DNA of 27,582 nucleotides from Candidatus Omnitrophota bacterium (lineage in GTDB: Bacteria; Omnitrophota; Gorgyraeia; Zapsychrales; Fredricksoniimonadaceae), in assembly GCA_016196515.1 (NCBI GenBank), contig JACPXN010000097.1, positions 1-27,582 on the forward strand, read 5' to 3'. The notes beneath the pieces were generated by a model. The model saw only the letters and a program-made list of their open reading frames with translations. It did not search any database and was not told where the DNA came from. The translations under genes and the position numbers were made by a program. Each line of letters starts with the position of its first letter. Position 1 is the first letter of the stretch. Shown here in pieces: positions 1-12,000 of this stretch.

Positions 1-2
1 GA

Positions 3-3000
3 TGGGGCCGTATATTTGCGTTTGCATCGCCCAAGGCAAACCAGGCGGCCGAGGCCTTGGCCCGCATAAAGGCGCAGATCTATAGAGAACTTCAAGGCGG
101 CGTCCCGGCAAAAGGCATCAAGGCGGTTTTTGAAGAACTGCTGGCTTTGGACGAAGAGGCCCGGAAGATATTTGAAAAATGGGGGAGGGACCTTATTCTT
201 AATGCCATTGACCCGGCCATGGGGCTGTGGCTTGTACCGAACATAGGGGAACATGCGCAGGTCCGCGAAGAACAGATCGCCTTGCTGGGGAAATTTCAAT
301 GCCCGTTTATGATCGGCACAGAGACAGCTACTGAGGGACCATCCACGGGTATTTTTAAGTTGGTGATCGAGCCCTGGTTCGCGGCGCAAAAAGCCGAGCT
401 TGAAAAGGAAGGGCTCACCGACGCCTATAGGATGGCCGTTTGTGATATTTTAAACACCGCATTGCGTGAAAAGCCGGGAAGATGGGCAGAGGGGTTCTAT
501 CGGCAGATTTATGATTCATCAGAACAATTTGACCAAATGTTAAAAACAGCTATGGAGAAGTTGACTCAAGAGCCGGGCAAAGAAAAATTTAAAAGAAACG
601 TGGAGTTGGCCAGAAAAAATGTGGCTATGTGCCGGGAACTTTGCGGCGTTTTTGAGGACGCGATGCTGGAGCTTTTGAGCGATTATTCCGGTTTGAGCAA
701 GGAACTTAAAGGCCTGATCATGCGCGAAGCCGGCGCGGCAAAATATCACGCGCTCCATGAGATCGCCAATGAATGGCTGGCCATTTTACAACCAACAAAG
801 TATCAGCAGGAAGAGCCCCTGATGGCGGTCTTTATGGATGCCAAGCGTGCGTATCTCCAAACAGTTTCGGCGCAGATGAATCTTTTGGAAAAAGGGGATT
901 TTGCCCATGTGAGTTTGCGCATGCTCCTGGCCGAGGGCCGTCAACAGCAGGTTGATCTCTTGGCCCAAAGAATAGCGCCGCATTACCGCGAAGGTTTGTT
1001 CAAAGAGCAGGAAGCCGCGGCTTTCTTTGATAACATTGCCGCGGTCCTGTTGGGCGAGGCCGACAGCCGCGTGAAGCTGGACATCAAGATGGAGCACGAT
1101 GGACCCGTGGTCTTAAAGCTCAATTTCGTCCCTACCCCGGGAGAGTTCCGCCGTTTGGAAGATCTGTTGAATAGCAGGCTTGAGGCGGTGATCAATGGGC
1201 AGGGAACAGTTACCTCTCATTATCTTTTGTGCAGCACGAAGAAATATCCCACTTATATCATTGATGCCTCCCGCCCGGATGAAACCAAGGGCCTTTTGCC
1301 CAATGAGGAGGTCATTTTAATGAACGGAAAAATATACCTGCGTCCGGGCAAGACCCGCCGCAGGGAATCCGCGTTACAGGTCGAAGCCGCACAGAAGTTT
1401 GACCGGGCCGTGCGCGTGAGGGCGCCGTCCTCGCGGGTGCGCGTTGGGGCCAATCAGGACACACCGCAGGGGATCAAGTTTGCCGTCGGTGAGAACGGCG
1501 CGGATTTTATCGGGCTGGCGCGCCTTGAGAACATGTGCGACCGGATGGTCTTTTTGACGGCGCGGGAATTCGCGCAAAAGTTTTTGGCCATTGTTGATGC
1601 CGCGAAGGGTAAGCCGGTCACATTGCGCGTGGTGGACATCCCTGAAAAGACAGACAAGGTGCCGGCGCCGTTCGCCTTTGCCCGCAGACAGGGCGATCTC
1701 TGGTGGAAAGACCATCCGTTAGGCAGGGCCGTGACGCGCCAGATCGCCCGCGCGACCCAACAGCTTTTGGAACAACGCAAGACGGCGCAGGTGAAGTTCA
1801 TTCTCCCGATGGTCAATTCGACCGAGGACTTGGACGAGGCCGACGGTCTGTGGAGCCAGGCCATCGGCCGCGCGCCGGACAGGCGTTTAGGGGTCATGGT
1901 TGAAACCAAGGGAGCGCTGGATGATCGCGAGCGTCTGGCGCGCCGGGCCGGGGCAAGCAGTTTCGGCACGAATGACTGGACCGCGGCGCTCTACGGCATT
2001 GACCGCCTTGCGGCGGAAAGCGCAACATTCTACGACAACATCATGCCGCGCATCGTGTGGGGCGAGGCGCATTATGCCCGCCTGGCCAATGAAGGGGGAG
2101 TTATTCCCAGCGTCTGCGGCGACCAGGCCGGGGACAAACGTTTTTGGGTCGTGCGTGATATTTTCAAGCGCAGGGGGATATTGATCGACATTAGCGTGGC
2201 TCCGGCGCTGGTGCCATTGGCCAAGACCTGGATCGATGTTCTGGAACGGCTGGATCCGGGAAAGGTCCCCGGACTATCACTCGTGGAGAACATGGTGGGC
2301 CATATTATGGATTCTCGCTATGAAGACCTTGGCGATAGGGCCAATGAGGCCTTTGACACGGCCTTGCGCGAAGTGGTCAAAACCGTTGACCGCGCGCTGG
2401 GTGAAGAATTACGGGCATTGGATACGACCCCGCCGTTCGTCCCTGACCATGGACCATCCAACGACGGCAAGGTGCGTGATCTGGGGACGCTGGTGGTGAT
2501 GACAGTGGGCTTAGGTTCTTTAAGCGGGTTCTATGGCTTGACCGCGCTGGCTGTATTTGTTTTGTCCGCCGTGTTTATGGCCATGGGCCATTGGCGCAAC
2601 CAAGAAACAGCACAGCAGAAGGTGGAAAAAGAATTGCGCCGTGGTTTGGGCAAGATCATGGAACTGTTCGAGCGGGCCCACGGCACCTCCGCGCAAAATA
2701 AAAATGCTGACCACGTTTTGATCAGAAAATTGCGCGCCGGTGTTATCCGTCACAATATCGACAACCCCTATCGCGTAAAGAAAGGGACCGCTGTTACTAT
2801 TCTGATCAACGGGGATACGATCATAGACGCCCTTCCCCAACGCCTGCGCCCGCGCAATTATCCCATGCAAAAACCGTGGGCCGTTGTCTTTACCTATTTT
2901 GACCATCCGATCCGCCGCTGGGCGCATTTTGAGAGCATGGTGTCCCTCTACGGCCGCGGCGAACCAGGCCGCGAACGTTCCAATCAAAGCACCGGCCCGG

Positions 3001-6000
3001 TGGATTATGTCGCGGACAAGAAGGCGACGAATCATTTGCGCTGGTTTTCAATAGCAGTCGTGGCGGCCTTCCTAGGTGTTGTTACGGCGCACGCGTGGGC
3101 CGTGGGGGTGGCTGTTCTGGGCGTAGGCGTCGCAATGACGGTCATTCTTGTTCCCTTGATATGGGCCCTGCACCATAAAGACAATCAGCGTCATATCCGT
3201 CTTTTAAGCGATGGCCTATTGGAAACAGTCGCTTTGGCCCATGGCATGTCGGACGCATCCAACGCGCTTGTTCCTTTTGATGGCGCCTTTGCCCGCATCG
3301 TCGGCGGGATAGGCGCAAGCCGTAGGGCCATTTTACGTGAATGGGCCAGGTCCTTGACCTTGGTCGATGTTTTGGGACAAAGCTATATTCCTTATTATGG
3401 GATGCGCTTGGATTCTGAAGATATGGAAAGGGTGGAAGATACCGCGCGTGCCACAGCCAGGGATGTCAATATCATTCTTCCTGGTCCCGTGACCCTTGGG
3501 CACAGCGTTTCGGGTGGCGGGCTTCCCATGCAGGAATGGCATTTAAAGGGCTTGAGCGTCTATAAATTATTCCGTATGTTGGTCCGCTTGCCGTTCGTCC
3601 AGAAGAATTTCTTTCAAGGGGTCGTCATATCCCGAGAAACCAATGAGCCCTTTGTCGGCTTGGCCATCCACGGTCTTAATAACCGGATCGGCATGGATAT
3701 TGTGAGAAGTTTGTCCCTGGACGAATCAGCGGCGGGTGTTGAGTTGGTCGGCATCATTGGGCGCAGGGAAGGGTATAGCAACAGACGCTTCCAGCAGATC
3801 TACGCCACGCAGGGCGGTTTGCCCAATGCAGTGATGCGGCAGATCTTTAAGAATATCACCAATCAAAGCTCGGCATTTCTCAATCATGTGCGGTTGCCTG
3901 AGGGTGTTGTGCGTAAAGAGTTCGTTCCCGGCGGGTCTACCGATGCCCTGGCGCGGGCGCAAGTGATCATTCTTGCCGGGCGCATAAATTCTTTTACCGA
4001 AGAAGATGCCCTTGCCCTTATTGTCCTGGCGCCGGCTGTCAATGGCGGCCGGCCAGGCGCCATCATCATTGAGGCAACCCCCTATGCCGCAAGCGACGAG
4101 GCCAGGAAGACATTGGCGGACAGCGGCCGGTTATTGATCAATGCGTCCACCGCCAATATCGGTGAATTGACGGCCATGGCCATGGAATATCAATACCGCT
4201 TGCGCGCGGAGAAATTCAAGCCGCATCACGGCGAATATGTGAAGACCGAGATAACAGGCCGTGTCATCGCTAATGCGTACCGGCAAATGCGCAATTTGCA
4301 GGACATACCGGAGGACCAGCCGCGTCAATATCTTGAAATGGTCGCACGGGAGAACATCAATTACATTCAGAGATTTGATGCCTTGTTGGATTGGCTGTTC
4401 GACCAAACCGAGCGCATGGACCGTTTATCGTCGGTCCTGCGCCAGGAAGAACTGCACCGGCTTTCTCTGCGGTTTGAGCGGGAAACAGGCACGGGGAACG
4501 ATCATCAAGAAGCCGCGCGGAGATTCATCGGCCTTGTCCGCCGGCAAACCCGCCGCGTGCCCGACCAGAGCCGTGATCTGAATTACACGTATTTACTGCG
4601 GCAGACCGTGTTTGAACAAATATCCGGACGGTGGGTCAGTCCCGAGGAGATTGAGAGATGCGTGCCGTTATTATCGGACAAGAGCGCGCAAAACAAAATG
4701 GGGCGGGTGGCGGCGGTGTTCTTGATCGCGGAACGTATTTATAAAGACCAAAAAGAGCGTGGTGTGGTCCAGGGACTTTTAGCCGAGGCCCTTAAGGATG
4801 AGTATTACGCGGTGAATATGCAGGCGGCGCGCGCCATGGTGGTGCATGGGCATGAAGGGGCCCCCGGGGACCTGATCGACGCTTTGGGAACACAAATGGA
4901 CAGCCGCGTGCGTGAGATGATCATGTACGCGCTGATCCACGGGAATTTTAAGATCAACTGGCCGGAGCAAATTTATAAGGCCAGGGAACGATTGGGGACG
5001 GCCAGGGCGGGATTGAAAGATCAATATAAGCGGCGGCGAAAATTTAAGGAAGATCCGGAAAAGACCGCCGCGGTCCAGGCCGAGATTTACGAGGCCGCTC
5101 AACAAGTGGCCAATGCCTCGTTTTTTCTTGGTTCTTTATACCGCGTGCGGGCGCGCGGCGGCGTCGGCGGGGCGGCCGCTTTAGCCGTCCATTTTTATCA
5201 TCAAACAAGCCGGTATTTCCGCCTGGCGACCGGCGAGGCCGGACGCAGGGCCCTGGAATTCAACATTAAGATCGCGGACCTATGGCATGAGATCGGCGAA
5301 GAACGCGGATCTTGGGACGCATTGATTGAAAATGACCGCAAGGCCGTTGCCGCGTTATTGGATGTTTTCTCCGTCGCTGGATCATCTTATTTGATATTTT
5401 CTGGGTCAAAACCGTACGCACAAGTGACCGCCAAAGGGCTTGAGTTCATACGTTCCCAAAACCCAAGGACGGCATTTAAAAAATTATTGATGATCTATGG
5501 TTTTGAGGCCACTGCCGCGGAAGACTTTGCGTATGCCGTCACGGAGTTTTTGCGCCGTAAGCCCCCCACGCAAGACGGGACAAGGGATTTCTGGATGCGC
5601 AAGGAAACGCATTGGGCCGGCCTTAGAAGGGGCGTGAGCGAACTCATGGGGGAATTTTCTCTGAGCGAAGTGGGGCGTGCCGTCAACAAACATGAGATTT
5701 GGTCCCAAAACTCGGTGTGGATGAAACTGATCTTATTAACGGGCTCATATTTATTCGTCCCTGTGGAGTTGAAGTTAAACGCCCGGGCCCCGTACGAGGG
5801 GTTCAATGAACAGGTCGCGGCGCTAGAGGCGCTCGTCCGCAAAATGATCGTCGCAAAAAAGGTCCCTGACTTAAACAAGCAGGGGCTGTCCCCGGAGGCC
5901 CTCGATTTTGTCAAATGGCTGCTCAAAGAAACGGGCGTGTTAAAAGCCGGGCGCAGAGGACAATGGGCCGCGTTCCGCGGCAAGCTGACAAAAGAAGAGA

Positions 6001-9000
6001 AGGAGAAATTGGAGGTATTTAAGGCGGACGCCGGTTCCCGGCGCCTGTTGGATCCCCGGACGGTTGCAAGCGCCATTGACCTGGTGGTCCCGGCATTGCC
6101 CCGGGACATGCTGGCGCCAAAGAAGGTATTTTATATTGAAACCTCCGGCCGTTCGCCGCCTAATGCGACCTTTGTCAACGATGACATTGTTGTGTTCGCA
6201 GGCCCCCAAGTAAAGATCATCCCTTCCTTATTGGCCCGTATTCTTATCCATGAGATCATTGAGTCCTACTGGGTCCAACACCACCCGTCGGTGCGCATGG
6301 AGCGCAGGCATGAGTTGGCCCGCCAGGCCGAGGCATGGCAGGGTATTGCCGCCGAGGGGGCTTCGGACATCATTCAAATGTTTGAGTTAAGGGACAAGCG
6401 GCCCGTGACCGGGCCACTGACCAGACGACACCTTCCTCCGTTCATTGTCCAGCAACGCCTGAAAGCCAAAGACCTGTATGCCGCGTATTTCGATATGCTC
6501 ACCATGTTTGACGGGATATTCGAGCATCCGTTCGAAGCGGAATCCCGGGCTTTGGAAAATTATTGGCATTCGTTCGGATGGGAGCATCTGACCCCCCTGG
6601 CCATACAGTTGCGGGAGATCCGCGAGTGCCAGGACAAGGTGAGACTGTTGGGCGCGCGTTATCAGATCTGGGAGCAGTCGCGCACCACGGCAGAACTCTT
6701 TTTGCGCAAACAACAACTCTATAACCGCGTAGGGCTACCTACGGCCGGATCCATGCCTGTTCAGGCGCAGGATGTGCGCGCGGTTTTCGAGGTCCTGCAG
6801 GATTTGCCGATCCGCGACAGCGCCCAGTTCATTGTCTTGCAGGGCCTTGTCGATGACCTGTTGAACACCTCGTGGTCCGGGGAGATATGCGACGGGCCGG
6901 CCTGGTTCTTCGACCAACTTCGCTTTGCGAAAATACCCGTGGCGGCCATGCATGACAGCCGCAGGGTTTACGTCGATCCCCGCCTGAAAACAAGGCAACG
7001 CACAAAAGACATCCTTTATTACAGAGCGGCCATGGCCGGCCAGCGTTTGTCCGTCCTGGGGTATCCCAAGGAAGCGTGTTTGGCGACGCAGGGCGGGATC
7101 TATGTACATATGAAAGAGCGGGAGAATTACGAGGCCTATAAGACGTATGTGTCCCAACAACAGGAATTGGATGCCCAGGTGCGTCCAAAATTGCGTTTGT
7201 TCCGTCAGTGGGTCTGGGCGCGGCATGTTCGTCGTCATTTCTCCCGCCGTTCGCGGGAACTTATGATCATCAAGGATTATAGGCGTTTGCATCAGGGGTC
7301 TGTGCAGCTGATCCGGATGTCCGGGTTACTGGAACAAATAACGGACGTCAGGGGTCGATTGGACAGGACCTTGCTGGTCCAGCTGACGGGCCGTGCGTCT
7401 AAACAAAACAGGAGAGACCTCAGGTCCCTGCGCCAGGAAGAAGAAAAACTCCACGAAAGGGTCCTTTATTTTCTGGGAACAGGGCCGGACAGACGTGCTT
7501 TAATTCCGAGGTTTTTTGCGCTGATCTGGAGGAAGTTACAGGATGGGACCGACCTCGCCGCTACCCGCGATAGAAAAATATTGACCCCACAGCAGGAACA
7601 AATACTAAGAGAGACATTCCGCGAACAAGAGGAACATGTGCGTAACTTCTCCAAGCCATTGTTCATAAGATATATCAATGAAACGGCTGTCCGTCTTCTG
7701 GCCCTGCAATGGATCACCACGGATCATTTGGCGTATTCTTTAAAGAAGAGGGGTGGGAAAAAGGATATCCGCACCATGAACGGGTTCTTTGATGATTTAA
7801 AAATAATGGGAGCGGATCTGTGGGCAATGCATTATCAAGACCGTTTGAGCAGAAGAGAAAAGATGCTTGTTCATGAAGATCTGGTCAATGCCCGGGACAA
7901 ACAGAAACTTTACGGCGTACTCACCCACGAAGAGGGGGCGATCAGAAGGTTCCCGCATGATTTTAATTTGATCCTGCAGGGCATTGTCGAGTTCGGGCTT
8001 GCCGGGGTCACTGGACAGGAGAGGATCAAAATCAAACAGATGGGTCAGAATGGCCTTAATCGTCCGCAGAAATTGCTTTTAGTGCGCCTGCGGGCATGGC
8101 AGGAAGATATGCAAAGGAGCCCCGGCAATCATAGGTATGGTCTGATTTTTGTAGACTCCCAGATCAAATCATTGCTTAAAGGGGCTGGACGCGGAGTGTT
8201 GGGAATGACGGCGGAAAATTATAGGGACACAATACCCAATTCACTCCAAGGCGGTTTCAATGTGGGCGTGATGGCGGTTGTGGGTTTGATCGGCGCGGCA
8301 CTGTTTGCTTTTATGAGCTTGGCCGCTTCAACTGCCCGTGCCACGGGTCTGTTCGCCGCGCCGGTCGGGGTACAGACAACAGCACAGTCAATGCCGTGGA
8401 TGATGCTCTTGGCCGTGGTATTGGCCGGTGGGTTAATGCTTGGCGCGCGTAGAGTCGCCGCGGGAACCGCGCATAACAATGATCGACAATATTACACAAA
8501 AAAACGTAATGGACAACATGAACAAACCTGCGCCTGTAGAACCGCTCATAATGTACCCCTTTCGTCTGTCAATAATATTATAGAGGTAGAATACAACATT
8601 ACAAAAGAAAAGAACCCTATAAGAAATATCCCTTTTTCGAATGTCCCTGCAACAACTTGCCCGAAAATCAACGTAACGGCTGCCAGGTTCCCAAGATTAA
8701 ACAGGGCTTTACTTAGCTCCTTACGTTGGATCGAATTGAACGTCATTGAAAAGGTAAGCATGATAAAAGACCTCCTGCGGATATTGACGGGGGGAGTTGA
8801 TGTTGTAAAGCGAAGCATGGGGAATGCTTCATTAACGACTATGACAATAAATATATCAATAGATTATGGACCCATGGCCGCAGCCGAAGCCATTGCCACG
8901 CTCGCATTGGATAAAGCGCAAGTCATCGGATATCGCAAAGGAAACCAGCACAGCATTTATACAGTGATCGCCCGCGCGGAGATCCCAGGCCATCAGTTCC

Positions 9001-12000
9001 TGAGCCGCGAATTATTTGATACCGACAGGCCGGGACGTTCCGGCAAATATGACCTGTTGTTCAACGCCCAAGGGCATTTGCTGGCCATTTTCCCTGTGTT
9101 TGGTTTTAGCATTTTACGGCGGCATAAATTCCTGGATTTTTCTCCGTTCTATGTCGCTGTTCCCCGCCTGGATTCTCCCGGTGCATCCGAAAAATGGGAT
9201 GCGTTTTACAAGGAATATTTATCAAACCAGAAGTTGATCGAAGGATATCAGAAGCGTTTTTCCATTTGGGGCAACAGTTATGTGGAGGTGGTCAACGGAC
9301 CCTATGAATACGTGGAGATCAACAAGGTAACAGGGGAATGGGAAGGCCGCGAACTGAATGTGGCCAGGGCCCAGCCGTATTTTGACATGAAGAGTCATTC
9401 TGTGCATCGCGCCCTTATCCCCGTGTTCCCCAGCGTTTACGCGCAGACATCCATTACAAGCGCCAAAGACCGTACCTATTATTCGTCGCTTTGGGCAGAT
9501 ACTCCCGCACCTGTCGGGTTACGGGAAGGCGGCCGCGTCGTTCTCGTCGGACCAGGCTCGGGTCCGGACGCCTGGGTGCTGGCCTTAAAGACAAAGACCG
9601 CCATCAGGGTATTTGGGAAAAATCCCATGGAAGTGGCCAATGTGCGGGCAACGGCCCGCTTGCTTGGTTTTTCCGTGCGGGCCGAAGTAGCGGACAATAT
9701 CATTGATGACCGGGGCCATTTGAGGTTTGACCCGCTGGATTATGATCTGATCGTATGGAACATGCCCAATTATGCGCCGGACTCCGGATATTATGTGAGG
9801 AAAAAGTCCGTCGGATTTGAGTCCATATGGGACGGTGAACACGGAGAAGTGCTCACCCGTTTTGCCATGGGGGTTAAACACGCCGCCCGGCGTAATCCCG
9901 CCATACGCGCATTCATCTGGAACAGCGGGTTTCGCCAGGTGGGGGAAGTGTTTGGCCGCAATGGCTTGTATACACAAAGATATCTTTTGGACAGGTCCAA
10001 TCTTGCGGTTTATCTCATTGGCCGCCGGGCAGCGCAGGAAAATTATAGGGACACAATACCCAATTCATTCCAAGGCGGCTTCAATGTGGGCGTGATGGCG
10101 GTTGCGGGCGTGATCGGTGCTGCCGGTGTGGGGATCATAACATTAACGCTTAAGGGCATGCCGGTACAAAACGGGTGGGGCGCTGTTTTGGTGGTTTTGG
10201 CCGCTGTGGGGTTAATGCTTGGCGCGGGTGGAATCGCCGCGCGTGTTGCGAATGGCGATAAAAAGCGCAAACAGTCCAAAAATGAACAAAAAGATCATAT
10301 AGGGCATCGCAGGGCTCATAGTCATCTCCTTTCACTTAGTAGAATTATAGCACAGGCAAAAAATAATAAAAAAGATAATAGCCCCATTACGAATAACCAG
10401 ACATCGGGCCGTCCTGTCACTGTCTGGCCCAATATAATGAATGGGTACATAGAAACAGTCCTCTGGAGATTTTTAACGGGGGGAGTTGATGTTGTAAAGC
10501 GAAGCATGGGGAATGCTTCATTAACGGCTACGGCGATAAATATATCAATTTTTGGGCGATTTGTCAAATGGACCGTTGCCGCCGACCCCGCCCGCACCAA
10601 GAACAAAATGACCCCGGAGGAGCTGGCCGACTTGAATGCCCGGATGGAGGCGTATATCAAGGAGCATAAACAAGAGGTCCTTTTACAGCCGCCCGCGCAT
10701 GCCCAGGAGAAAGCGCGCGTCATCGCTTTGTTGAGTTCCCGGAAGGAGAATCAGGCTGATGCCAGGGCCCTGGCAGACGCCAAGGTCATCAACGCCCCGC
10801 CGTCTTTGCTGGCCGTTATCCTTGATTCGAAAGCATCCCGCAACAGCAATACCGTCTTTTCCGTGCTTCTTACCATTGGTGGAATAAATTATATAGTCCC
10901 GATCGCAGATATTGAAGCCAGTCTCATGTATGAAGCGGTGAACAGCCGCTTGCGTGCGCAAGGGGCTGGGTACGATGAGATCTGGGAAGCGTATTGTCTC
11001 CTTGGCAAAGACATCACCATAGCATTGGAAGACCATAGCGCGCGCCATGACGCATTCGATGCCATGGGAACACAATTGTTAGTTGGAATTTGTTCAGCAG
11101 GATTGGCGTTAAGCGCCGCCGTGTTGGCTTTGTCCGGTTGTGCTACAGCACCCGAGAAACCTTCTGCGCCGGATTCGGCTGAATTACAAAGAGACTTTGA
11201 TGCGGCGTCCAGCCAGGCAGAGCATTTTTCCCGGGAAAAGACCGATGACCCGAAAGTATTGGAGGACATGGCAGGGATATTAAAAAGATGGATAGGCCCG
11301 GCGACCGTGCAGACCAGGGTGTATGCCCTTCGGGCGTTGGCGTTAAGCGGGGACAAAACAAAGGGTGAAGTGATCGTCAAGTTCGCGCTGAATAACCCGG
11401 AGGCCGATTTGCGCCGAGAAGCAGTTAAGGCCCTGGGAGGGCTCGGGGACAGGAGCGTTGCAGATGATATTGTCAAGCGCTTGTCGGACAAGGACCCCTG
11501 GGTCGTGGCCGAAGCGGCGCGGGTCCTGTGGGATTGGAAGCATGCGGGGGTCGTCAAGCTGTTGACCGACGCTTGGGAGGCGGCACAAGGCAAGGAGGGT
11601 TTCTGGCCAGCGCGGTCTTTGATCGAAGATATTTTACGCAAGGCAGCGGGAGACAGCGATAACTCGATGAGTGGGCCCGCGAAAGAATGGCTCAAAAATC
11701 ATGGGGACACAATACCCAATTCCCCTCGGGCTGGATCTGCTGTGGGCGTGATGGCGGTTGCGGGCGTGATCGGTGCTGCCGGTGTGGGGATCACAACATT
11801 AACGCTTAAGGGCATGCCGGTACAAAACGGGTGGGGCGCTGTTTTGGTGGTTTTGGCCGCTGTGGGGTTAATGCTTGGCGCGCGTAGAGTCGCCGTGGCT
11901 GCCGCGCATCACAATAAAGGTCCCGATCGTAGCGATTACAGCAATAGCCAGATAAGTCCATCCAACACCGTTCATATTATTCCCCCTTCATTCCTAAGCA

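Noticed and set aside
57..59. TTG as the start codon of the giant gene
   Set aside because: The frame is open to the left edge with normal-looking protein sequence and no ribosome-binding site before 57.
5495..7292. Minus-strand open frames of 185-204 codons within the giant gene
   Set aside because: No ribosome-binding site, no recognisable motif, and the plus strand codes convincingly here.
8430..8447. GTTAATGCTTGGCGCG shared at three cassette ends, considered as an integron attC core site
   Set aside because: It does not fit the GTTRRRY core, no paired RYYYAAC site or attC-like fold was seen, and the sequence is explained by coding on both strands.
10889..11695. 268-codon minus-strand open frame opposite the HEAT/lipobox region
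   Set aside because: Ser/Ala-rich composition typical of an antisense frame; no start signal or family features, unlike the tiny genes nearby.
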